This document shows positions 32,609 through 46,257 of a DNA stretch of 64,000 nucleotides, piece by piece. The position numbers and the translations under genes were made by a program. The notes beneath the pieces are model-generated. The model saw only the letters and a program-made list of their open reading frames with translations, ran no database searches and was not told where the DNA came from. Source of the stretch: Bradysia coprophila (taxonomy: Eukaryota > Arthropoda > Insecta > Diptera > Sciaridae); assembly GCF_014529535.1 (NCBI RefSeq), contig NW_023503616.1, positions 4,712,001 through 4,776,000 of the forward strand, in the 5' to 3' direction. How positions within the stretch are numbered: position 1 is the first letter of the stretch; every line of letters begins with the position of its first letter.

Positions 32609-35115
32609 TTAAATTTTTATCAAATTGTTATTTAGATTTTGTTGTCTTTTACGCTTGGCATCCATGGCATCTAAAATAGGCTGACGTTTTGCTGTATACT
32701 TTCGATTCAATTCATCAATTTCTCGTTCCATTTCTACATCTATGCTACTCAGGCGTTGTTGCAGATCATCAAAACTCAAAAATTTCAACTGCGAAATTGA
32801 ATCAGAAAAATTGATCAATGTGCCAACTAACACAACTTAACTGATCAGACTCACAAACTCAAAATCACCGTCGACAAAATTCCGTTGATATTTATTCACG
32901 GGATCCGGTTGTCTCTGATGAAGTATCACATTTTCGCCAGCACCATGATGCATCAGATGTTGTACACCCATTTGATTGGCGGCAGATATTTGATTCAATT
33001 GTAATTGCAAATGAGATTGATATCGTTGACGTTCCTCGACTGACTGAACGGGCTGTTCGGGAGGTGCACTTGGAGAAGGCGAACCATTCAATGGTTTTAT
33101 TGCATTTGAATTCGTTTCAGCGTCCATGTTGATCATGTTATTTACAGCTTCAGTTTTTTTACGATCGAAATGATCGAGAAACGGCGGACGGTATTTGGGT
33201 TTGTCGGGGTTAGTGTCATGTTCTACGGAAATTCGTATTAGTCAGGCAACGAGCTACCAGTTTATGTCAGTAAAAAAAATTACTCTTCATCGTTGAATCC
33301 TCGGAATCGCTGTTAATGACCATCGTACCGAGATTCGATTCCAATTCAACCATTGTACCGTCTGGTACAAGTGTACCACAATCAGCATGAGCAATCATTG
33401 TTCCATCTAAATTGTCTTTTTCAGGTACAAGGGTTCCAGTGTCTTCCGGAAATTCTTTTATGGTTCTCGAATTCACCTGATGGTCATCGTCATCCTAGAA
33501 ATTGGAATTTAGTCGACTCGGTCCTTAACATGGGTATTATGACTGACCGTTTCTTCAGTGTGATTTTGTAGTTGCTTAGCTTGGTTGATGGCCACTTGAC
33601 GATAAGTCTGATTTTCTCTTATAACATGCGCTTCGGCAATCATGTCATTTAAAATTGACCGTGTTTTGGCTGATTCTGTTTCCAAAAGTAAAATTGAAAG
33701 TTTAATTTTCAGCGAACAAAGAGTTCGATCAAAGAGTATGGTCAAATTGGCTTTAAGATTGAGTTGGACCAATACAATGTGCTTAATTACTCACGTTCTT
33801 TTATGAAGACATGCTGTAATAAGTCCGTGGCTGTAGCACGTTCCTCTGGATTTTTAACTAAACACAAACTAACAAAATCAATAAATTCTGTCGTCCATCG
33901 ATCCGGGTCACGAAATGATGGTGGTGGTTTCTGAGGTATCATAAAAATGGCCCGCATCGGATGAATGTCACCGTAAGGTGGTTTTCCTTCTGCCATTTCT
34001 AAAGCTGTTATACCCAACGACCAAATATCAGCGACACAATCGTAGCCAACCTCTTCAATAACTTCCGGTGCCATCCAGAATGGCGTTCCGATAACCGTAT
34101 TTCGTTTAGCCATGGTATCGGTTAATTGACCAGCAACGCCGAAATCGGCTAATTTAGCGTGTCCTTCTGAGTTTAGTAGAATGTTTCCTGCTTTTATGTC
34201 CCTATATTGATGTTTGAAAAGGAAAAGAAATCAGATTTCAGTGGGGGAATAGTAAAACGAAAAAGCCCGGACTGAGAAGGCAATAAGTGGTGAAGGTGCA
34301 TGCAATTACGCGAACAGTGATAATCATTGAATTGGAACAATTGAAATGGTTATCCATTCCAATACACACCCACTCCCAAAATACTCATTTAGTCAATGGA
34401 CTCACCTGTGAATTTTCCGTCTTAAATGCAAATATTCTAGACCCTTCAATGTGTCACTCAAAATCGTAGCGATTTCCTCTTCCGATAGCGTTTTCTTTCG
34501 CAATCGCATAATATCCGACACACTACCAGCACCACAATATTCCATACAGATCCACAAGTCGCATTGCTTAAAATAACTTCCATAATATCGCACTACGTAT
34601 GGTGAATCACATTGTTGCATGATCGAGATTTCTTTTATTATTTCATGTAGATCTGATTCCACTGGCACTAATTTAATGGCAACGACCTGGAAGTAAAAGC
34701 GATTTGGTGATATATCGTCAATCACTTTTGTTCACAAATAAATCATTTTACGTGTTACGGCATGTTTCATTTTCGTTTAAATTGCCTAATCACGTAAAGC
34801 ATTGTACTTACGAGGTTCCAAGTTGTTATTTGACAAGTGTGTAATACAGCCCTCCGCTTCGGGTCGGGCTGTAACACCCCACTTATCAAATACACAACTG
34901 GGAACCTCGGAAGTAATATACTATTATTATGCATTAGTTATACGTACAACACCACTTTCTTTGTGTAACGCTTTGTACACTGATCCATAACTACCCTCGC
35001 CTAGTTTACATATTATATCAAACACTTCTTCTGGTGGCCGGGCCAAACTTTCTTCCGATAATTTCTTCAGTTCGCTACAACAAGAAATCGAATAAAAGAA
35101 TTCATTAAACTGCAT
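32609..35115 (-). CDS. hpo: Hippo (Ste20-like MST1/2) kinase, 7 exons
   Basis: Hippo phosphorylates Warts with Salvador/Mats to restrain Yorkie-driven growth. Exons on the minus strand are 35115-34948, 34686-34406, 34201-33795, 33675-33548, 33494-33284, 33222-32855 and 32788-32609; about 580 residues with consistent phases. Kinase motifs: [48 protein letters not shown], the activation-loop [15 protein letters not shown] and [20 protein letters not shown]. The linker has [28 protein letters not shown] and [11 protein letters not shown] as in insect Hippo. The last exon is the SARAH dimerisation domain ([11 protein letters not shown] ... [13 protein letters not shown]). The N terminus is uncertain: an open frame begins at the Met at 35115, but a strong acceptor (ttcttgttgtag) precedes codon CGAACTG at 35074, so a separate upstream first exon, not found here, is also possible. 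Confidence 0.95.
34805..34915. repeat. Palindromic hairpin repeat in Hippo intron 1
   Basis: tacttacgaggttcc at the left pairs with ggaacctcggaagta at the right, and inner arms ttgacaagtgtgtaatacagcc / ggctgtaacaccccacttatcaa pair around the GC-rich core ctccgcttcgggt. Same style as the other hairpin repeats in this window but different sequence. Confidence 0.75.
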
Positions 35116-35702
35116 GAACCACTCTGCAATTAAATGTTACTAAAATTATAATACAACAACAATGCAATGAATAAACATTTTAAATGAGATGGACTCAGTC
35201 CCATTGTTTTATCGTAGCGATATTTAAACCATCCACTCTATTCGCCTTGAAATAAACCATATTACAAGTGAAATGAACTTTTAGTATTAAAACAAGGAAC
35301 TAAACGAACAATGAAATTTGATAATTTAACCAAATGTGCAGGTGAATTTATACTGTGTGTACTTTATATGCAAATGTACGTCTTTAGCTCACCTTTTGGA
35401 AGACATTTTTTAAGTTATATTAAGCATTCACACCAAATTAAACAATTACACGTAACGAACTTATTGTTACCATACTTGAAAAACGGAAAATAATCACAAA
35501 ATAACCAATTATTTGAATGTAAATTTGACTCAAAACTCCATTCCATATCATGTGAAGGCGACAAAATCAAAATGGGAAAAAAATTAACTTTTGACATGTA
35601 ATGTTGTGCCTCTAAGTGACCTGAACGCCGCTGTGCGTAATGTGAGAACAATGTTCATACGTTGGGATTTGAAATAAAAACCGCGACGGACGACTTGCTT
35701 TT

Positions 35703-35913
35703 AAGCAATGAAAGTAAATGGATAGGTATGGCCAAACGTTCAAATTTGTTCTAGCCGGAGCACATACGGATTTGCATGGCGCCACCTCATACGAACTCAT
35801 TTCTAGTGCAAATTTCCACTAGAAATGAGTTCGTTTGAGGTGGCGCCATGCAAATCCGTATGTGCTCCGACTTGTATGGACTGGCCATACCTACTTATCT
35901 ACTTTCATTGCTT
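35703..35913. repeat. Foldback element, arms about 90 bp
   Basis: Left arm aagcaatgaaagtaaatgga... and right arm ...tctactttcattgctt pair, with a long perfect inner block (ggagcacatacggatttgc ... gcaaatccgtatgtgctcc and ggcgccacctcatacgaact ... agttcgtttgaggtggcgcc). The loop is about 15 bp. Confidence 0.85.
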
Positions 35914-36635
35914 TTAAGTACAATACAATGGCAGTGTGCTTAAATAAGATAGTTTAAATATTTATCTCTCTACTGTAAAGTCCGTTCAGACGCTCGATAT
36001 ATAATAGCTATTTTCATAATAAGCTAGTAAATGAGAGTGTTTTGCGCACTAGATGTGAGATTGCTAATAGATCTCTTCGTTTGGTGAAACTGATGACGGA
36101 AACGTGAGGAATGGTGGGGAAAAGTGTGCAAACTAATCGAAACCAACTTCACAATTTCACAAAGTAATGAATAAGTGAGTGCATCCAATTCTTTGAAATG
36201 AATGCAAATGAACTAAATACGGGGAATTCCCTTAGAAGCAAAGTTGGTTGTCATTAGTTTGCACACAAAACCGAACCGTCGATCGTCACGCCAGCGGTCA
36301 TTTTAGTGATCTATAAAAAACCAAAACAGAAAGACCAAATTAAAGGTGTTTTAGTAACCAAATGTCATAACGTTCACTTATTACCATTACATTCCTTCTT
36401 ATATTCGACGGTTTCCAAAGAATTTTTTTGTTAAAATTTATTGCCATTTGACAATTTGACAATTTTTGATGACTGAAACAAGCTGGAATAGGTAGGCTTT
36501 TGTGTTAAATACAATGAAATTGATCAAACATATGTTGTCAGTCAAGGGATCTGACCCGCCCAAAAGGTGGGCCTAGTATATCTGGAACCATCGAAGTGCG
36601 TTGCTGGAACTGTAAAGTCAAGTTTACCATCGTTC

Positions 36636-36793
36636 CAACGCACTTCAAGCAAAAGTGGTACTCTAAATAGGGTACTGAAACTTGACAGTGCTCCATACAA
36701 AATTTTACACTGTAAAAAGAGTGGGGATAAAATTTCATACAAAATTTCTATTTGGCAGCTGTCATTCATAGCACTTTTGCTTGAAGTGCGTTG
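36636..36793. repeat. MITE copy with perfect 21 bp ends (nested)
   Basis: 158 bp. 36636-36656 (caacgcacttcaagcaaa...) and 36773-36793 are perfect inverted complements. Internal blocks (tactctaaatagggtactga, aattttacactgtaaaa, tttggcagctgtcat) match 1263-1447 and 13008-13148. An additional inverted pair just outside the left end (gaagtgcgttgctggaac and gttccaacgcacttc) suggests a second, truncated copy abutting it. Confidence 0.85.
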
Positions 36794-37384
36794 ATGGTTC
36801 CCATTGTTTACAATGAAAATTGTTATTTTTGACACTTGTCTATTTCAATTCTCGGTTGGCACAAAGCATGATGTGTTACACTTATTGTAATGAGATTTGA
36901 AAACTTGGGTCTAGTGCTGAAAAAAACAACATTACAATACTTGTAACACAACATAGCATAAATTGATCAATTATATGAACATTTGCATCTATTATCTACA
37001 ACGGCAATAAAAACTAACGACGAACTCTAGAACAAGGCTGTAAACTTTGGGGAGGTCATGCAGACCGCCATTTTATTAGATATGCGGGAACACACCACGT
37101 CTGATGATTTAACATACAAAAAAAATTCACCACATCATCACGGCGATGATTGTCACCACATTAGGTGAATTTTTGTATGAAATCCTCCATGTTATCATCG
37201 ATTGTGTGTGTGGTGTGTAACCCGTAAAATAAATGATCAACGAATGAAAGAAACAACAGGCCTCATCTTTATATATTACACACTTGTCACGAAGAAGTCG
37301 AGGCTTGCCGAGAATGATTGTGACAAGTTCTATTTTATCACATAAGCGAAAACGAGAGAACAACTAATAGTACATTACTATACC

Positions 37385-37489
37385 AGTGAAGTAATTTGAT
37401 ATCTCGTATCCAGATGAGTAAAAGTATCCGAGGGCTTCAGCCCGAGGTACTTTTACTCATCGTGATACGAGATATCAAATTATTTCACG
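37385..37489. repeat. Palindromic hairpin repeat
   Basis: Arms gtgaagtaatttgatatctc / gagatatcaaattatttcac and gatgagtaaaagta / tacttttactcat surround the core cgagggcttcagcccgagg. Lies inside the 36539-37630 element. Confidence 0.75.
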
Positions 37490-37914
37490 TGTAAAGTATG
37501 GCGTTTTACTTTACGAGTGAGGGAAAGGGTCTTCACTAGTGAGGGAAAGGCCACATTACGTCACTAGTAAAGTAAAGTGTATTTTTTTTAACTAGGTCCC
37601 ACCTGTTGGGTGGGTCAGATCCCTTGACTGTTTGTCTGAGCTTCTCAATAGTATTTTTATTGGTAATGATTTATTGATTCATTTCAATGAAATATAATTT
37701 TGTATGTTGATGGCCACAAAAACGCATTTAGAAGAAGTACTACTAGAACGGTCTAATAAATCTCTCATTGATAATTTAATTCTGTTTAGTTTCACTGAAA
37801 ATCTTCGAAACTTTGTATATAAAATGCCCCGGTAAAAATGACGTATGTTTTCTTTAATTTTGGATCTGTTTATTCGGTTATGTTTACAAGGCAAAATCGA
37901 ATATCAAGACTGTT

Positions 37915-38522
37915 GAGAACTACTACCAGATGGTTGAATCGATACCACCCATTTTCGAACTTGACCTAAGGATTTCATTACTTCGTCAAATAAAAAAAAG
38001 TTTTTGAAAATCGGTTGCACTTTGCTCCAGTTATCGTGTTAACAAAGAGCATGAAAGGCTTATTTCGAGAACTACTACCAGATGGTTGAACCGATGCCAC
38101 CCATTTTCGAACTTGACCTAAGGATTTCAATACTGCGTCAAATAAAAAAAAGTTTTTGAAAATCGGTTGAACTTTGCTCCAGTTATCGTGTTAACAAAGA
38201 GCAGGAAAGGCTTCTTTCGAGAACTACTACCAGATGGTAGAACCAATACCACCCATTTTCGAACTTGACCTGAGGATTTCACTACTTTGTCGAACAAAAA
38301 AAAGTTTTTGAAAATCGGTTGAACTTTGCTCCAGTTATCGTGTTAACTTAGAGCAGAAAAGGCTTCTTTCGAGAACTACCACCAGATGGTTGAACCGATA
38401 CCGACCATTTTCGAACTTGACCTGAGGATTTCAATACTTCATCGAATAAAAAAAAAGTTTTCGAAAATCCGTTGAGATTTACTCAAGTTATCGTGTTAAC
38501 AAAGAACACAAAATTTTTACAT
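37915..38522. repeat. Tandem repeat, 4 copies of a 152 bp unit
   Basis: Units start with gagaactac at 37915, 38067, 38219 and 38371, an exact 152 bp period. Each contains ccagatggt, cattttcgaacttgacct, aaaaaaaagttttt and gttatcgtgttaac. Copies differ by scattered substitutions; the fourth is the most diverged. Satellite-like seed array. Confidence 0.9.
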
Positions 38523-38580
38523 TTAACGTTTTTTCATCACATTTCCATATATTTTTTATCATAGTGAACGTGTTACCTTA

Positions 38581-38660
38581 CAGTCAAGGGAATTATTCTT
38601 CTAGTTAAGTAATTTTCACATCCGAACATAGCGCGTATGTGATAAAACATTTGAACAAAC
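38581..38660. repeat. Terminal-like repeat cagtcaaggg with block shared with 2023-2090
   Basis: Begins with the same ten bases as the 36539-37630 element and continues with a block (taattttcacatccgaac, tatgtgataaaac) that is the reverse complement of 2023-2075. No matching right end was found downstream, so it may be a truncated element. Confidence 0.5.
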
Positions 38661-41600
38661 GATGTAGCAGATTTAATGTTTATGTGACGATTCGCGAACT
38701 GATAAGGAGAAAGAGTAGAATGAAAAATCAGCGCATATAATGTTATTGTGTTATATAATGTTGCAAGAATAGTTATTTGTCCAACGAAGGATTAAAAGTT
38801 GGAAATTGCATTTCAAGTATGTCACGCAGCCATCGACAAGCCATCAGTGACCAACGTTTTTCACAACACAAGCTTCTGATGTTTCAGCCTCCTCCGCCGA
38901 ATGACAATTTTCTCGCCTGCGTTGTGAAAACCCTTCAAACTACTTATGCTACCAGAAACTGTAAACGGTATTTTATGTGCTTAAAATCAAAGTGAACTTT
39001 TTCGTTGACCTAGGTGACGTATGAGATGAGGGGTGTTTTTTCACTGTTTCGCTTGAGGCTTTACTTTTCGTCACTAGTGGCACCAGTGATTACAGATGAA
39101 TTACTTCCTTCTTGATAACTTCACCTTTAGCGACAAAAACAATCTCATTTCGCAATAATTTGCTCCATAAAATCCTATTCCCTCTTTCAGGCAAAAGCGA
39201 AATAATGTACATAGAATCTTCAAGCTCTTTTATGATAATAGATTAAATTAATGATGGTGCTAGTTGCGCACGATTATTTTTTTTAAGCAATGTAGCCATA
39301 GCTTTAAAAATGGTAAACCTTAAGCGTTTTTTCTATACTTAAATTAACTTCAAATTGTTTGAAAATTAAAACCCAATCAGTTATAACATTGAGTATGATA
39401 GCATTGAGTACCAAATGAAAATTGACATAGATCATAACTTGAAAAGAGAATCGTCTGACTGGTACTTATTAAAATCGTGTTATTTGTAATTAAATGTAAC
39501 TTGCTTAAAATGTACTTATTTCAGATAAAGGTAAAATTAACACCGTCCAACTCAAAAAGAAACATATGGCCTCATCATTTTGTTCGTCCGAAACAATCAC
39601 TTTCTTTTTTTTCGTACAATTTTTTTTTTTTGCTATATGAGCAATTCAGTTCGAATACGAAGTGCAAACATTTTTTTTTAACAATTTAGAATTTATTTGA
39701 AAGTCAATGGCCTTAATAAAATAATGCAATTTAGATTAATAGCAAATTAATTAATTGCAATTTTTTGACTGTTTTTGACTTAATGTAGAGCGTGCTTTAC
39801 CATTCCATTCATTTTTTGTGTGTGAATTATACCCATTAAATTCGGCAAGCATGTTCGTTGCATATGGTTTTGTTTTACCATTGGTGCTAGTAGATTGAAT
39901 CTGTAGATGTTTGCTTCTGATTCAAACAAATAGGTCAATTTAGTTCCCAACCTGACCATATGACACCTCTGAGTTGATCACGAAAGCTGTGGCAGTAAAA
40001 TCTTCCAGTGACTCCTCCATTGACTGAGGTGAGGAGGTTTTATGTATTCAAATATTAAAGATACACTTAAGTTTCGTTAAATGCTTCGTTCATTCATTCA
40101 TTTGTATGAGATTTTTTTAAAACGTGGATGGCATTTGTTGACGTGAATGGCATTTCAAACGGCCTTGAAGATGATTTATATGGAAAAATTCAGTGAGCCG
40201 TAAACTTTTTGGTGCCGGCTGCCCTCGTGAGTGTCTAAATCGGCTCTTTCAGAACCTAGATCTGACAAAATCTTCTCAAAAATCGAAATTACTTTTTTAG
40301 ATATGTCCAGCGAAGGCTCATGAAGTAAAATGTTTCAATGTCGTGATATCTGACTATATAATTGACAATGGCTTCTGCACTGAACAGCTACATACTTGAA
40401 GAATTACTGCATTGTGTTTTCATGTTTTGTGCCAAGTTAATTAAATTAAAAATATTTTTGCTCCATAGGTAGATGCATTTACCATCTTACAAAATGATGT
40501 TACGAAATGGTTTCCACAAATGTTGCAAATAAGTTTTTAATTTTAATTTCTTCCATTACACAACGAATTTGATGTAAGAACTTGATGCGGTTTCGCAAGT
40601 TCCCAAGAACACTTACCAAAAGATTATACGTCCAATTCTGTTGACCGAGTAGAATTTTGCACCAAGTGAGTTAAATCCTTTGATTTACATCAACCAGTTT
40701 TACCCTTGAAGAAATATATCCAGTCATCTCATACCGGCAACAACGAACCAATTCAACGATTACTTTCTGGCTTATCTTATTTATAATGAACACGAATAAC
40801 GTAGACGATTATCTATATCAGAAAATTTAAAAAACTTAAATAAAAAATAATTTAAAACAACTTCGCGGTGGGATGGGTCGAGAAGTTAAACTGATACGGA
40901 AACTCAAAGTAAGATATTTTTACGACTATTGTAACGATTAACGATAATGGTTGTTTAAATGATAATTATAGTTGTAAATCTTTCTGTATTGGTGAATGAA
41001 GCGTCATGACATCATCATTGGCCAGGTAGATCAATTTAGTAACGTCATGTTTATGACCGCACACTTACTCCAGAACCAGGATGTGAACCGGTACGCGTGT
41101 AAATTTATTTAATAGAATAATACAAACATATTGTCGATTTATTGAATCATATAAGATATATCTCTACGAACAAACCACAAGTCATTCATTTCTACAAATT
41201 TTGTAATTGTTCAAATTAGCAACTTTTGCAACTTAATTAGAGATTGCAATTGTTGTATTATGCTACTTTAATTCATGCGATCATTGCATTACGACGATTA
41301 CGACACATAAGAGCGATGATACTTGAATGAAAAGTTGAGATAAAATTTTACATGAATAATTAGATCACTTGCATAAAATTATATCTAAGTAAATTCATTA
41401 ATTTTGTTTGGTTTATTCGCTTCAACTCATAACAACAATTGAAAGTAAATAAAAAAAAACATGGATTTAAACAATTCAAAGGTTAACAAATTATCTCATT
41501 AGAAAAAACTAGCCGGAACAACCTTTTACACTATGTAGTAATTTTCTCATTAAAAATTAAAAATTTTCGTGAACTAAAAAAAAATATTAAGGGAAAAAAA

Positions 41601-44600
41601 CTGCGCTATTAATGTAGCATAATATTGAGAATTTTTATATCTCACCAAAGATGGTTCTTTGCTTCTTTTTTTTTCTGAACAACAAAACAAAAACAAATTA
41701 ATATTTATTTCGAGGTTAAAATCATTGAATGGTGGAATTACACGATATTTATCTATCGACAAAAAAAATATGTAAAATGTTACAATCTTTCAACAGAATT
41801 TAATACCTGGTAGTATGGTATACACAGCTAATTAATCATATCGTAGACTTTATGCATAAAGCATCATAAAATTAAACAATAAATGATATAAAAAACTAGA
41901 TTTTATGAGCATCTTGCTTTTATCCATTTTGCTGAACGAATTAATATCCTTGAGTAACAAAGAACGACTAACGTCTGAAAATTCACTTATATTTATAGAA
42001 TTTAGCAAATCCATTTTCGGATGTTAACCAGCAAAAAGAGTAATCAATATTTCGATGAAGGTAATCATTATAATCAATCAATTTTATGAAAGGTTTATTG
42101 GCAAACTTTGCTCAGCAAAGAGATATTTTAATGTATCGTTTGATGAATAGGCGTTAAGAATTACCATTGACAATTAACACCCATGTGGGATATGAAATTA
42201 TTCGATTTTGAACAAATTAAAATCTAATTTATAATCTTACTCAGTTGTTTTTTATCTTCTTAAGTTTTTACTAATTGGTTTTAAAAAAATGGAAAATTCG
42301 AATTATGAGAATCTACAACTTAATTCGTTTTTATGCTATTACATTGCATATGCGATGTCGATGTTATTACACGCACATCATATGTTGTAATGTTGTTCCC
42401 AGGCCCTGTAAACCATGAATAATTAATAGAGATAAGGTAGAATTGGGTTCAGATTTGCCGGTTTTTATAATTCCCTAACAGTACGTGTTTCTTGAAATAT
42501 TTTTTTATTTTTGTTGGTTGACTTAAATAAATAGCAGATTTAACGTTGTGCAACTTTACTGCATCAATTGCAAGTAAAGTACACTCATTAATACTGAGAG
42601 AACACCTGTATTCTATTGAACTTAGAAATAATGAGCAAAACAATAAGAAAATCCTCAATTGCGTTTCAAATCTTAAACAATGTCTCTTATGATGTTTATG
42701 ATGTACATAATTTGTTAAACATGAATGGTGCAAAAATATTTTTGCATAATTTGAGGGACGATTCTTACGTATCGGTTTACAACTTTTAAAATAAACGCGA
42801 AACATTCATATTTTACACAAAAATTATTAACCGACTAAAAAACGAATGCTTGATCTTCAGAAAAGTATTTCTCACCTTAAAGATCAGCACAAAATTTAAT
42901 TGAATCAATTATTTGTCGGATTGCAATGAAATTTAATTATTGATAGTCCATCCTAAAAATAAAAGTAGAAAACCTTGCATTGTTTAGCTACTGGAAGATA
43001 TAAGCCATAAAGTGGTCCAGTTAAGTAAATTTGATTAAGTGAAAGAAGTTTCATTAATAGTCCAGGCCCTTGTGTCAGATGGCTCTGTTCGTCAAAAATG
43101 TACTGAAAAAGTCGATTTTCGAAAAGATAATTTGTTCCACAACTTTTCATTCCCAATCATGTATGATAACTGAAAAGCTCGAAAAACGTAGAGCGAGTGA
43201 AGGGACCCGACTATAAATTGAACTGTTTCGTTTGATTTTTTTTTTTATTATGTAATTGTTAATAGTGTGGGAAGTTTAGGGAATTGATACCCAAAAGTCA
43301 TGTATCCATGCAAATTCTGGAACTATCTGGACGTTATCACTCGCACTATTACCAAAATGGTTAGTGATTCGTCTTCATTACCTAAGCTCGTACTCCATAT
43401 TACAGATTCACTCTAGTTTGATGTTAACTGCGTCTCAAACGTGATGGCATTTTTGATAGATTTTATAGTTCCTCATAATGTAATGCCAAGTAACATTTTT
43501 TATTAATAAATAATCGTGTTCGTACTATATGAAGAAGATTGGCAGAGTGCACATATAGTCTTCAACAAAATACACTTTAGCGAAACATCTTATAAATAAT
43601 TGTCTTATATTTATATAAATGTATATTGGAGATGGACGGAGATGGAGATTGGACCTTCAAAAATTTCACATAATATTGTTGTTGGTGTCGGAAACCCTAT
43701 ACACGATGCTTCCTTCACGCATTATACTATACTCGTTAAAAATTAATGCATTTAGGACAGGTTCGGCTCGTCAGATATAACGAAAACGATTATTGAATTA
43801 AACTGAGCGAAAATAAATTGTAATTGATGCGGTTCCAAATGAAGTATTTACGACCTAACGATACACATTATTCAAGCTTTATAAACAACAAATACCACAC
43901 ACTGACTGTTGGCTGTGAAAAAGAGGACACATGAAAATTTATGCAGAATGTAAATATTGATAATTTTCAAATTTATCTACGCGTTTACCACAATTTAAAA
44001 TTGCTAATTTTGCATGAAAATGTTGTAATTACAGAAGTTGAAGGAGATTTTGCTATATGAACATCAGAGTTCAACAGTTTATTCTTTAGTCTTTAGTCTT
44101 TAAAAAAGATGTTAAAAGATTGCTCTGTCATTTTAACAAAAGAATCTTAATGGAATAGTATGTTAATTGTATAAGTATACTAACAATGATAGGCGAGATC
44201 GTTAGAGCCTTATACTTTCAATAAGTGTTTGTTTTATGGCTGCAGATTATTATAATGGTTACAACTTCGCATTACATTCAGTGTCTGGCTGGTCCTTAAT
44301 ATGCCGATATTTATTCAAACAATCAATGAGGATAGTTATCGAATCTGTTACTTAATTTGATGTAATATTTTGAAAAGATTTTATTAAAATCTTTTACTTC
44401 ATTTGTTTTAATATGTATTTTGCTATATAGGACGGTCTTAGCTAGAGCCCATCATTATTCATTTTAGTCGTCTAAATCAATAACAGATGATATAGCGGTT
44501 TGGCTCCAAAAGTCAAGATGGAACCATCAATAGCATTGTAAATTTTCGTCATCTTTCCAACCCCAAGTATCTAGCAGTGGCATTTTAGGAACAAGTGGCT

Positions 44601-46257
44601 AAGAACGGATCTCTATTGCATAACGACGACCAACTTCTGATTTTAAATAGGAGCCAGTGTGGCGCACCTCGATCAGTGTTCTTGTCTACGTCTCGCGTTA
44701 ATTTTTCTTTTTCTTTAGTTGGTAAACTATGTCGTAAATTTTGTTCGATCATTTTTGCGTGCCTAAGACATTTGTTTGTTTTTATCTTTCATGTGCTATA
44801 TTTTGAAATGGTTTTAGCCCAACATCAAATAGCTGGACTTGAGTCCATTGTGACATGTATGCGATTTCTATTTGTTCTTTAATTTATAAATAATCGAACT
44901 TTAAAAAAAATTGATATAATTTGTAATCTTCCTTTCAGAGGCTGTGCTGTATACTCTACAGTACCATTTCAAAGGATAATGTTATTGTATGTTTTCGAAC
45001 TTATCTTACTTCTTGATGATTTTAATTGTTTTGTAAGAATTTAGAGAAATTCAAATCTGTATCTGAAATCTCACTTAGTTGATGGACACGTTTCTGAGGG
45101 ACTACGTCTTGACATATTAAAATATTGAAATATAAATGGTTTGGTAAGTATGGGATATTAGTAATCTCTCCGTGAATATAATGTTTGTATGTCTTTCACA
45201 ATACACGACAATATATGCGCGTAATATTCTAGTTGCCGTGTTATACCTCTAAGATTACTCGTCAACTTTTTCAGTGTACATTCATCGCCGTGATTTTATG
45301 TTAGTGAAATGTGAAGAAATTGATTACTGATAGACATCAGTTTATTATGCTTTGCATGTATCATACTCCCAAAATAGTCACATCGTGACATGTTAAAATG
45401 CGATACAATTTTTATGATAGTCGGTCGAAAACAACAAATAAATCTACGATGCGGTGCTATATTTTTGGGTTGACCAGCAGACTCATAAAAGTAAAACAAT
45501 TTTGCGTAGATATATTCTATTACCATTCTATTACATGCGAAAAGATCGTGATAAAAATGTAATTTTTATGTTTCAAATTTCATTTGAAAATTCATTCATG
45601 ATTTGCATTTTATTTAAACGCACGTGCATTTTTCATTTGAATTTAAAGTAGGTCTAAACACTTAGTTATGTAACTAGCCGCAAAAGAGTTTTGTTTTCAA
45701 TTTAATTGAAATAAAATCCTGACGAAATAATTGATCATCATTATAGTGTATCTCATACCATATCTCTTTAACTTTAGTGATTTATTGCTATCGATTATTT
45801 ATTGTGTTTGGCTCATCTTCAATTTATTACGAATAATATAACGATCGATTCAGCCAAGTTTTTATAAAAATTAATGAACTGCAAGAGTTTTTTTTTACCA
45901 TAAAGTTGACTTAAGAACTTTTGAAATGGAAATACGAACATTCTTATTAATCGATGTGCAATTTTCTGAACACGGATATCTCAGTCAATTTAGACAAAAA
46001 AAAAATTGTTCTTCTCCATCTCTATGTTTCTCCGTCAAAAAGCTAATACTGTATGTTGTGAAAATGTACGTAAGCGTGTACACAGAAACAATCATCTAAA
46101 TTTACAACAACAACAAAAGTTGTAATTCCCCACCAGACATTACGTTTACTTTCGATTTGTACTTACTGATTCTCATGATGATCTTGTTCGGGTAAGTTAA
46201 GCCCACAAGTTACTCACCTATGTCCGTCAAGGCCTCCAAAGAGTGTACATCGGATAA

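Larger units (their letters stand above)
36539..37630. mobile_element. Non-autonomous DNA transposon with ~40 bp terminal inverted repeats
   Basis: Left end 36539-36577 (cagtcaagggatctgaccc...) and right end 37591-37630 (...gggtcagatcccttgactg) are complementary with about three differences. Each terminal repeat also contains its own small hairpin (cccgcccaaaaggtgggc). The interior carries a MITE (36636-36793), a block shared with 2097-2200, and a hairpin (37385-37489), but no transposase frame. No convincing target-site duplication was found, so the superfamily is undetermined. Confidence 0.8.

Noticed and set aside
42449-42805. 118-codon minus-strand frame in the gene-poor region
   Set aside because: No signal peptide, domain, repeat or splice context; composition like surrounding AT-rich DNA.
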